A model generated the notes under the pieces. It searched no databases, was not told where the DNA came from, and saw only the letters and a program-made list of their open reading frames with translations. This document shows positions 58,048 to 64,000 of a DNA stretch of 64,000 nucleotides, piece after piece; the first letter of the stretch is position 1, and the number at the start of each line of letters is the position of its first letter. The stretch covers positions 62,001 to 126,000 of the forward strand of contig NZ_NPMS01000006.1 of the NCBI RefSeq assembly GCF_002266285.1, in the 5' to 3' direction. A program made the position numbers and the translations under genes. This DNA comes from Virgibacillus indicus (GTDB lineage: Bacteria > Bacillota > Bacilli > Bacillales > Amphibacillaceae).

Positions 58048-58785
58048 TTAGAAGTTCCGCTTTATCATCCAAAATAAGGCTTGTTTTGACTGCACATAAT
58101 GGAGCATAGGCTTTGCGGTATATGAATTTCCCCCCAGAAAAGGCGTCATTGTTTGTTTTTTCACATTTGCTTCAGCTCTCTGCACCTCCCATTTTTTATG
58201 ATGAATATCTCCTCTGAATAATGTACCATTACGATAGGAATATAGAAAATAACGCTCCATCAGCCAATAATCAAGACTTCCTTTATCCGGATGGTAGGTA
58301 TCTCCAACTGGATGATAATTGGCCATGAAGCCAACCTCACTTTTTCCTTTTCGCATACTGGAAAAGATAATTTCATCCTGCTTTTTTTTCAAATTCATTT
58401 TTGCATAGTAATAAGGCAGTGTCGCTATTCTTCCACCGGCAGCTGCATGAAGCTTGCTGGCATCAAGACTAAAAAAATACACACCTGCTATTCCGTCCTT
58501 TTTAACATATGTGCGTACATTTAATTCTAAAAAATAGCCGAAATAAGGAAGTTGCGGCATTTTTCTCATTCTCATTGCACGTACTTTAAATGGGATGATG
58601 CTTATCCAGGCATTCCCATCATACGTGTCCAGTTCCAGTTCTGGAGGCAGATGTCTTTCTATAAGATCTTCCTTGACAGGAAAATGCATAAAAAGCAAAT
58701 GCTCCCACTTTTGCATCATTATCCAGGGGCCTTGTGGAAGCTGATATTCCCGATGGTCTTTATGACGTAATATGTCTTTGTACAT
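58048..58785 (-). CDS. YqjF-family (DUF2071) protein
   Basis: A 245-residue protein from ATG 58785 (ACAGGAGGC upstream), with DUF2071 features: MQKWEHLLFMHFPVKEDLIE near 30, LELDTYDGNAWISIIPF near 60, ELNVRTYV near 92 and WLMERYFLYS near 175. Bacillus YqjF is similar in length. The biochemical role is unknown. Monocistronic, convergent to the preceding operon. Confidence 0.87.
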   Translation of the reverse strand: MYKDILRHKDHREYQLPQGPWIMMQKWEHLLFMHFPVKEDLIERHLPPELELDTYDGNAWISIIPFKVRAMRMRKMPQLPYFGYFLELNVRTYVKKDGIAGVYFFSLDASKLHAAAGGRIATLPYYYAKMNLKKKQDEIIFSSMRKGKSEVGFMANYHPVGDTYHPDKGSLDYWLMERYFLYSYRNGTLFRGDIHHKKWEVQRAEANVKKQTMTPFLGGNSYTAKPMLHYVQSKQALFWMIKRNF

Positions 58786-58983
58786 GCTCTGCCTCCTGTC
58801 ATGGCTTTGTTTTAGTATAAGCTTCATCATACATTTTATCCGTTCTTAACGGAATGTGAGACCCTCCTTTTTTAAGGCTTTAAACTCTATCCAATAAGAA
58901 ATATAAAAATGATGTATTTTATATTACAACGGGGGCAAAGTATCTTTTGTATTTGACTTTATACTAAAAAAGGAGGGTCAGTC

Positions 58984-59187
58984 ATGAATAACAACGATAA
59001 CCGCAACAACCGCAGGAACAGAAATGATAACAACAATCAAAATCAGGAAAATCAGGATGTGAACAACGTTGAATTCGCCAATGAAAATGAATTTAACGAT
59101 ATAGATTTTGATAACAATAATAACAATAACGACAACAACAATAATAACAATAGGAATAACAGAAATAACAGAAACAACCGCAGATAA
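58984..59187 (+). CDS. Asparagine-rich low-complexity small protein
   Basis: A 67-residue protein made almost entirely of Asn, Arg, Asp and Glu: an Arg/Asn-rich start (NNRRNRND), an acidic middle (EFANENEFNDIDFD) and an Asn run ending in NRNNRNNR-type repeats. AAAAAGGAGGG precedes the ATG and a strong terminator follows, so it is expressed. Low-complexity Asn-rich proteins in Bacillaceae are often spore coat or crust proteins, but no motif proves that here. The opposite-strand frame is an AAC-repeat shadow. Confidence 0.75.
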   Translation: MNNNDNRNNRRNRNDNNNQNQENQDVNNVEFANENEFNDIDFDNNNNNNDNNNNNNRNNRNNRNNRR

Positions 59188-59188
59188 C

Positions 59189-59228
59189 AAAAAGCCTGTA
59201 TTCTAAAATTGAATACAGGCTTTTTGTA
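59189..59228 (+). terminator. Terminator of the Asn-rich gene
   Basis: AAAAAGCCTGTATTC pairs with GAATACAGGCTTTTT; perfect stem and T-run. Confidence 0.92.
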
Positions 59229-59302
59229 TGCACTGGTAGGCAAACAGTTGTCCATTACCCTTGTAACAGAAGCATTTCCAGTCTGTTCTATTAACGTGAA
59301 TT

Positions 59303-59331
59303 GACATCAAAAATGCGAAGCGATATAGTAA
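59303..59331 (+). promoter_or_regulatory. Promoter of nagA
   Basis: TTGACA (59303-59308), 17-base spacer, TATAGT (59326-59331), 25 bp before the start codon. Confidence 0.75.
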
Positions 59332-59356
59332 AGCTATCTGAAAGGACGGGGGATTA

Positions 59357-60529
59357 ATGGAAGAAATTGAACCAATTTTAATAAAAAATGCAAAGATATA
59401 TACAGAGGAAAATATGAAAGATGAAGCGTATATACTGCTTGAAAATCGTAAAATAACATCTATATCTCAAAAAGAACCGGACAGGCTCCCGGAAGGAACT
59501 AAAATAATTGATGGAACTGATTTATCGGTTATCCCAGGCTTTATCGACGGCCATATCCATGGTGCGCATGGAGCCGATACAATGGATGCAACAGAAAAAG
59601 CCCTGAACACAATGGCAGATCTGCTTCCTGCAGAAGGTACAACCAGTTTTCTTGCTACTACAATTACGCAATCACCTGAAAATATCGAAAATGCCCTAGT
59701 GAATGCAGCAAACTTTAAAAATAAACCAGGGCAGGCTGAAATACTCGGGATACATCTCGAAGGGCCGTTTATTGAGAAGAGTAAAAAAGGGGCACAGCCG
59801 CTTGAATATATAATGGAACCAGATATTGAACAGTTCAAAAAGTGGCAGCTTCTGGCAGCCGGGAAAATTAAAACAATTACCATGGCACCAGAGCACGATA
59901 CAGATGGTTCGTTTATCCGTTATTTATATGAAACTGGTGTTAATGTGTCGGCAGGACATACGGGAACAAATTTTGAAGGAATGAAGGTAGCGGTTTCTCA
60001 TGGTGTCCGTCAGCTGACCCACATCTGCAACGCTATGAACGGGATTCATCATCGTGATATAGGAGTTGTCGGGGCAGGTTTTCAATTGAAAGAGCTCAAG
60101 GGGGAACTGATTGCAGACGGAATCCATATTCAACAGGAAATGCTCCAGATTATCTATAATGCCATGGGAAGTGAGCGGTTAATTTTAATAACCGACGCCA
60201 TGCGTGCAAAAGGTCTGACGCCTGGTGAGTATGAACTTGGCGGGCAGCCTGTAAAAGTTTCAGAGGATCGTGCATTACTGGAAAGCGGGTCATTAGCGGG
60301 AAGCATTCTGAAAATGAAAGATGGAGTTAAACAAATGCTTCAGCTGGAAGGTGTATCCTTGGAAAATGTAATCGAGATGGCTTCCATAAACCCGGCAAAA
60401 CAAATTGGAGTTTTCAACCGCAAAGGAAGCATTGCACCAGGTAAAGATGCAGATTTGCTGGTAGTTGATGATAAGCTGAATATTAGTTATACCATTTGTG
60501 GCGGTGTGATTGGGTTCAAAAATGAATAA
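59357..60529 (+). CDS. nagA: N-acetylglucosamine-6-phosphate deacetylase
   Basis: A 390-residue amidohydrolase. PGFIDGHIHGAHGADTMDA near 53 (HxH metal site region), GIHLEGPFI near 131 (metal Glu), VSAGHTGTNFEG near 195 (His), THICNAMNGIHHRD near 215 (His) and LITDAMRA near 275 with catalytic Asp. It makes GlcN-6-phosphate and acetate from GlcNAc-6-phosphate. It has its own promoter and terminator, with no nagB beside it. It completes the sialic acid route whose other genes lie at 42-48 kb. Confidence 0.93.
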   Translation: MEEIEPILIKNAKIYTEENMKDEAYILLENRKITSISQKEPDRLPEGTKIIDGTDLSVIPGFIDGHIHGAHGADTMDATEKALNTMADLLPAEGTTSFLATTITQSPENIENALVNAANFKNKPGQAEILGIHLEGPFIEKSKKGAQPLEYIMEPDIEQFKKWQLLAAGKIKTITMAPEHDTDGSFIRYLYETGVNVSAGHTGTNFEGMKVAVSHGVRQLTHICNAMNGIHHRDIGVVGAGFQLKELKGELIADGIHIQQEMLQIIYNAMGSERLILITDAMRAKGLTPGEYELGGQPVKVSEDRALLESGSLAGSILKMKDGVKQMLQLEGVSLENVIEMASINPAKQIGVFNRKGSIAPGKDADLLVVDDKLNISYTICGGVIGFKNE

Positions 60530-60538
60530 GAATGAAGA

Positions 60539-60570
60539 AGTGCACTCTATGGCGAGAGTGTGCTTTTTTA
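60539..60570 (+). terminator. Terminator of nagA
   Basis: AGTGCACTCT-ATGGC-GAGAGTGTGCT followed by TTTTTATTTG. Confidence 0.82.
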
Positions 60571-60632
60571 TTTGTTTACAGACACTGCCCAGTATGTAAA
60601 TAATATAAAATTTAAAATAATTAAAATAATCA

Positions 60633-60662
60633 TTGACAACCGAAAAAACAATGAATTATAAT
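60633..60662 (+). promoter_or_regulatory. Promoter of the ectoine operon
   Basis: TTGACA (60633-60638), 18-base spacer, TATAAT (60657-60662). It leaves an untranslated leader of about 230 bases before doeA. Confidence 0.7.
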
Positions 60663-60675
60663 AGAATTAAGATAA

Positions 60676-60690
60676 TGTCGACAATCGACA
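60676..60690 (+). promoter_or_regulatory. Operator-like dyad TGTCGA-N3-TCGACA
   Basis: TGTCGACAATCGACA is a perfect 6-bp inverted repeat with three central bases, starting 14 bases after the -10 box, a position suited to repression. The regulator is not in the window; EnuR-type MocR/GntR proteins control ectoine use in other bacteria. Confidence 0.6.
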
Positions 60691-60898
60691 GAACTTGGAA
60701 ATTCTTCTATTTACTGCAATAAAGCAATACAATAAATCACAGCTATATTAGATGAAAGAATAACTTCATTCATCTTGATATCCTTCTAACCACACCATGC
60801 TTATACATAGCACCAGTAAATACAGTCAATTCAAAAACACTATTTTTGCACATCAATGAAAACCCTTACAAAAAGAAAAGTGTACGAGAGGAGAGATA

Positions 60899-62089
60899 GT
60901 GTTGTTAACTTTTCCTATTACTGAGTTTCATGAGAGGCTGACAAAAACAAAGCAGCGGATGGCAGATGCAGGTATTGATGTATTGCTGGTAACAGATCCA
61001 GCTAATATGAATTATTTAACCGGATATGATGCATGGTCATTCTACGTTCACCAGGTGCTTATGGTGACGATAGATGAGGATCAGCCGATATGGATTGGCA
61101 GGGGACAGGATGCAAGTGCAGCCATGCACACGACATGGCTTGACGCAGATCATATCATTCCATATGCGGATCATTATGTTCAATCAACGGTCAGGCATCC
61201 GATGGACTTTGTGTGTGATTTGCTCAAAGAAAAAAAGAAGGATAATAAAACCATTGCAGTGGAGCTTGATGCATATTACTTCACGGCCATGTGTTATATG
61301 CGATTAGTCCATGGACTTCCAAATGCGACTTTTGTTGATGGGACTAACATGGTGAATTGGGTGCGAATTATCAAATCAGATCAGGAAATAGCCTATATAA
61401 AGCAAGCTTCAAAGATTGCAGAAAATGCCATGCAGGTGGCTTTTGAGACGATTGATGCAGGAGTCAGGCAATGTGACGTGGTAGCAGCGGTGGCGCATGC
61501 CCAAATTAGCGGAACAGAGGAATTTGGCGGTGATTATCCGGCGATTGTTCCATTGCTGCCAACAGGTGATAAGACCTCTGCATGCCATTTAACCTGGACC
61601 GATGACCATTTTAACCAGGGGGACCCTGTAATTATTGAATTAGCAGGGTGTTATAAACGTTATCATTCACCACTTGCCAGAACTGCTGTTATAGGGATGC
61701 CAACCGAGCAGATGCAGTATGTATCTGATGTTGTAATCGAAGGAATCAATACAACACTTGACGCAGTTAAGCCAGGCATCACCTGTGAAGAGCTTGAGAT
61801 GGTCTGGCGCAGGGTTATTGAAAGAAATGGCATCAAAAAGGAATCGCGCATGGGATATTCCATGGGTCTCAATTATCCTCCTGACTGGGGAGAGCATACT
61901 GCGAGTCTCAGACCAGGCGATCGAACAGTATTGCAGCCGAATATGACATTTCATTTAATCCCTGGAATTTGGATGGAAAATATGGGTGTTGAGATAAGTG
62001 AGTCCTTCCGTGTTACAGAAAAAGGCTGTGAAGTATTTGCAGATTTTCCACGTGAGCTAATGATTAAACCTAATATTCGATTGGCTTAA
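60899..62089 (+). CDS. doeA: Ectoine hydrolase DoeA (M24 peptidase fold)
   Basis: A 396-residue protein of the creatinase/Xaa-Pro aminopeptidase (M24) fold: N-terminal creatinase-like domain (TDPANMNYLTGYDAWSFYVH near 32) and C-terminal pita-bread domain from about 165 (IIKSDQEIAYIKQASKIAEN, GYSMGLNYPPDWGEHTASL near 323). Its length, sequence character and the following ehuBCD ectoine transporter genes identify it as DoeA, which opens the ectoine ring to N-alpha-acetyl-diaminobutyrate. The usual dinuclear metal ligands of peptidases are not obvious, as in DoeA. The start is the TTG codon just before TTA, or GTG at 60899, after GAGAGGAGAGAT. Confidence 0.85.
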   Translation: MLLTFPITEFHERLTKTKQRMADAGIDVLLVTDPANMNYLTGYDAWSFYVHQVLMVTIDEDQPIWIGRGQDASAAMHTTWLDADHIIPYADHYVQSTVRHPMDFVCDLLKEKKKDNKTIAVELDAYYFTAMCYMRLVHGLPNATFVDGTNMVNWVRIIKSDQEIAYIKQASKIAENAMQVAFETIDAGVRQCDVVAAVAHAQISGTEEFGGDYPAIVPLLPTGDKTSACHLTWTDDHFNQGDPVIIELAGCYKRYHSPLARTAVIGMPTEQMQYVSDVVIEGINTTLDAVKPGITCEELEMVWRRVIERNGIKKESRMGYSMGLNYPPDWGEHTASLRPGDRTVLQPNMTFHLIPGIWMENMGVEISESFRVTEKGCEVFADFPRELMIKPNIRLA

Positions 62090-62251
62090 CGTATACGTTT
62101 ATAAAAGGGAGGGGGAGGAAATTCCCTTCCTGGATACATATTATCCTAACGTTTCAGGTTGTCATTTAAAAATTCTAATTCAAAGGCTGTCAAAAGAGAT
62201 ACAAGCATGATAAATGGCAGCTTTTTGAAAAAATATAAAGGAAGTCATATA

Positions 62252-63157
62252 GTGGTGAAAAAATTACTTACAGCTGTATTGTTTCTGGCCTTTATTACAC
62301 TGGCTGCATGTGGCAGTTCAGATGATGAGGCTGCAAGTAGTGAAGGGGGCGACAGTGGTGAGTCATCTGGAGGATTATTGGCAGAATTGCAGGAAGCTGG
62401 TACAGTTACTGTTGGTTTTGCCAATGAAAAACCGTATGCCTATCAGGAAGACGGGGAACTGAAAGGGGCAGCAGTTGATATTGCGCAAGCAGTTTTTGCC
62501 GAGCTTGGAATCGATGATATGGAATCCCAGCTTTCAGATTTCGGACAGCTTATACCTGGACTGAAAGCAGGTAAGTTTGATGTTATTACAGCAGGAATGG
62601 CAATTAATCCAGACCGCTGTGAAAACGCAGCATTCGGTGAACCTGAAATGAAATACGGGGAAGGGCTAATCGTGCAAAAAGGAAATCCGCTTGGACTGGA
62701 AAGCTACAAAGATATTGCTGACAATCCAGATGTAACGGTTTCCGTTATGGCCGGTGCAACAGAAAATGAATTTCTTAAAACTGAAGGAGTAGATCCAAGC
62801 CAAATTCAAAGTGCTCCAGATATTCCTGCAACATTCTCAGCAGTTGAATCTGGAAGAGCTGATGCAACAACAGGAACAGAAATGACAATTAAAATGGCAT
62901 TGGAGTCTGCAGGTTCAGACCAGCTTGAATTTGTTGAATCATTTGAACAGCCGGATGTAGAAGGTGTACCAAGCTATGGTGCAGCTGCATTCCATCTGGA
63001 TAATGATGATCTTCGTGAAGCTTACAATGAAAAGCTGGCTGAATTAAAAGAAGATGGCACTGTTGCGGAGCTTCTGGAGAAAAATGGATTCAGCGAAGAA
63101 ATGAATATGGTAGAATCCGATATTACAGCAGAGATGGTATGTAACGGAGAAGTATAA
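62252..63157 (+). CDS. ehuB: Ectoine/hydroxyectoine ABC transporter substrate-binding lipoprotein EhuB
   Basis: A 301-residue binding protein with a lipoprotein signal (MVKKLLTAVLFLAFITLAAC, lipobox LAAC). The mature part has VTVGFANEKPYAYQEDGELK near 63, LIPGLKAGKFDVITAGMAIN near 108 and PDRCENAAFGEP near 130, the EhuB pattern. GTG 62252 follows AAAGGAAG at seven bases; GTG 62255 is equally possible, while the long frame from 62159 would hide the signal peptide. It delivers ectoine to EhuCD. A stable hairpin follows before ehuC. Confidence 0.88.
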   Translation: MVKKLLTAVLFLAFITLAACGSSDDEAASSEGGDSGESSGGLLAELQEAGTVTVGFANEKPYAYQEDGELKGAAVDIAQAVFAELGIDDMESQLSDFGQLIPGLKAGKFDVITAGMAINPDRCENAAFGEPEMKYGEGLIVQKGNPLGLESYKDIADNPDVTVSVMAGATENEFLKTEGVDPSQIQSAPDIPATFSAVESGRADATTGTEMTIKMALESAGSDQLEFVESFEQPDVEGVPSYGAAAFHLDNDDLREAYNEKLAELKEDGTVAELLEKNGFSEEMNMVESDITAEMVCNGEV

Positions 63158-63191
63158 TATCTAAGACTCTATAACTTTATTGCTTGATAAA

Positions 63192-63237
63192 CTCCAAAGG
63201 GTCCGGCTCCCTCGCCCAGGGAGGCGGGCCCTTTGGT
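63192..63237 (+). terminator. Stable GC-rich hairpin between ehuB and ehuC
   Basis: CCAAAGGGTCCGGCTCCCTC pairs with GGGAGGCGGGCCCTTTGG (small bulges). No T-run follows. Such hairpins after binding-protein genes usually protect the upstream mRNA or cause partial termination, so that more binding protein than permease is made. Confidence 0.75.
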
Positions 63238-63263
63238 GATTAAGATATAAAGGAGTGATTTCT

Positions 63264-63926
63264 ATTAGCGCGTTCAGTGAAATTTTTCCTGTACTCATGC
63301 AGGGAATTAATATTACGATTACTGTCCTTATTGCATCGATCGTTTGTGGTTATCTGACGGCATTTATTGCCGGGTTTTGCAGGCTTTCCAATAATATTAT
63401 CCTTCGTAAATTAACCGGCTTATATGTTGAGGTTTTTCGCGGAACCTCATTAATTGTCCAGCTTTTCTGGCTGTATTATGCTCTCCCGATTCTATTTGGT
63501 TTTGATCTCGGCAGTGACTTCTGGGCAGGTGTATTAGCAATATCGCTAAACTACGGTGCCTATATGTCTGAAATTGTCCGTGGTTCTATTTTGTCTGTTG
63601 CAAAAGGCCAAACAGAAGCTGCGACTGCACTAAACATGTCCAGTTTTCAGCGAATGAGACTTGTTATATTTCCCCAGGCGGTACGGATGATGCTCCCGGA
63701 ATTCGGAAATTATCTTATTCAAATGCTTAAAGCAACCTCACTCGTATCGTTAATTGGCATGACAGATATCTTATACTATGGAGATATCCTGAGAAGTTCA
63801 AATCTTTCACAGGCACCAACCGTATACTTATTAGTTTTGATTTTCTACTTCATTCTTGCACTTCCATTAATTTTCTTAACACGCAAAATGGAAGGGATAT
63901 CCAAGAAAGGGGTGGCTAGCGGGTGA
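63264..63926 (+). CDS. ehuC: Ectoine ABC transporter permease EhuC
   Basis: A roughly 220-residue, five-helix permease of the His/polar amino acid type, with the EAA-like loop AKGQTEAATALNMSSFQRMR near 115 and GTSLIVQLFWLYYALP near 68. It forms the channel for ectoine together with EhuD. No ATG is present at the 5' end. AAAGGAGTG (63249-63257) would place the start at ATT 63264; the GTG at 63255 lies inside that ribosome binding site. The stop overlaps the ehuD start (GTGA). Confidence 0.82.
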   Translation: MSAFSEIFPVLMQGINITITVLIASIVCGYLTAFIAGFCRLSNNIILRKLTGLYVEVFRGTSLIVQLFWLYYALPILFGFDLGSDFWAGVLAISLNYGAYMSEIVRGSILSVAKGQTEAATALNMSSFQRMRLVIFPQAVRMMLPEFGNYLIQMLKATSLVSLIGMTDILYYGDILRSSNLSQAPTVYLLVLIFYFILALPLIFLTRKMEGISKKGVASG

Positions 63927-64000
63927 ATGGAAATTGGAATTGGGACACGTTTTTTGACGCATTGCCGATGGTTCTCGAGGGAATCGGCATAACGATTGGT
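63923..64000 (+). CDS. ehuD: Ectoine ABC transporter permease EhuD, N-terminal part (runs off the window)
   Basis: GTG 63923 overlaps the ehuC stop and opens a frame to the window edge, encoding MNGNWNWDTFFDALPMVLEG and IGITIG, the start of a second inner-membrane permease. Gene order and the WNW..F...LP...EG.. N-terminus fit EhuD. AAAGGGGTGG serves as ribosome binding site. Only 26 codons are visible. Confidence 0.75.
   Translation, partial: MNGNWNWDTFFDALPMVLEGIGITIG

Noticed and set aside
58978..59190. 70-residue Val/Ile-rich ORF on the minus strand
   Set aside because: Antisense shadow of the AAC-repeat coding sequence; no ribosome binding site.

Overview
The window is about 64 kb of AT-rich DNA from a Bacillota chromosome. 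Strong AAGGAGG ribosome binding sites, TTGACA/TATAAT promoters, intrinsic terminators, GTG/TTG starts and gene sets familiar from Bacillus (lutABC, yuxG, xpaC-telA, LCP proteins) point to a Bacillaceae member. Ectoine degradation and uptake genes, two TRAP transporters and a sodium/solute symporter fit a halotolerant genus such as Oceanobacillus, Virgibacillus or Lentibacillus; the genus is inference. No rRNA, tRNA, CRISPR array or intact transposase was seen.

Layout. 1-8.1 kb: deoxyhexose catabolism (end of fucI, an AraB-type kinase, a YuxG-type aldolase/dehydrogenase fusion, a DeoR regulator) followed by lutABC. Together they can carry the lactaldehyde half of L-fucose through lactate to pyruvate. 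8.2-11.3 kb: a Gfo/Idh oxidoreductase, a decayed scrap of an aromatic meta-cleavage operon, and an unidentified membrane protein. 11.4-16.8 kb: a LacI-headed operon with ribokinase, a complete TRAP transporter and RpiB. 17.6-24.9 kb: UDP-GlcNAc 2-epimerase, a PanE-like reductase, a sigma-like protein behind an attenuator-like leader, an LCP cell-wall ligase, a broken toxin-antitoxin locus, VanZ, Uma2 and hemerythrin genes. 25-32 kb: a DUF6880-like protein, a YdjM-type membrane protein, two tiny unlisted ORFs, cupin/DoxX, and a NarK-type transporter fused to a PAS domain. 32-42 kb: a fructose PTS with B-C-A domain order, an ECF sigma/anti-sigma pair with an apparent autoregulated promoter, xpaC-telA, manA and a fructokinase. 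42-48.5 kb: a sialic acid locus (nanE, nanK, two overlapping GntR regulators, nanA, sodium symporter) with a perfect FadR-type operator and two repeat elements. 49.3-58 kb: a nine-gene LacI-headed operon combining hexulose-6-phosphate synthase and isomerase homologues, KDG kinase, KDPG aldolase, RpiA, a second TRAP transporter and a Gfo/Idh dehydrogenase. 58-60.6 kb: a YqjF protein, an Asn-rich small protein and nagA. 60.6-64 kb: ectoine degradation and uptake (doeA-ehuBC and the start of ehuD).

The regions connect through central sugar phosphates. The nan genes produce GlcNAc-6-P, the substrate of NagA. The two TRAP operons share a plan (LacI regulator, PfkB kinase, TRAP, pentose-phosphate isomerase), suggesting uptake and phosphorylation of pentoses or sugar acids. 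The 49-58 kb operon is the best candidate for an undescribed pathway. Several families of short GC-rich repeats (GGGACA hairpins, TCGCGCGA clusters, a composite element with TGCGACATAA ends) sit in intergenic spaces, and some adjoin broken genes.
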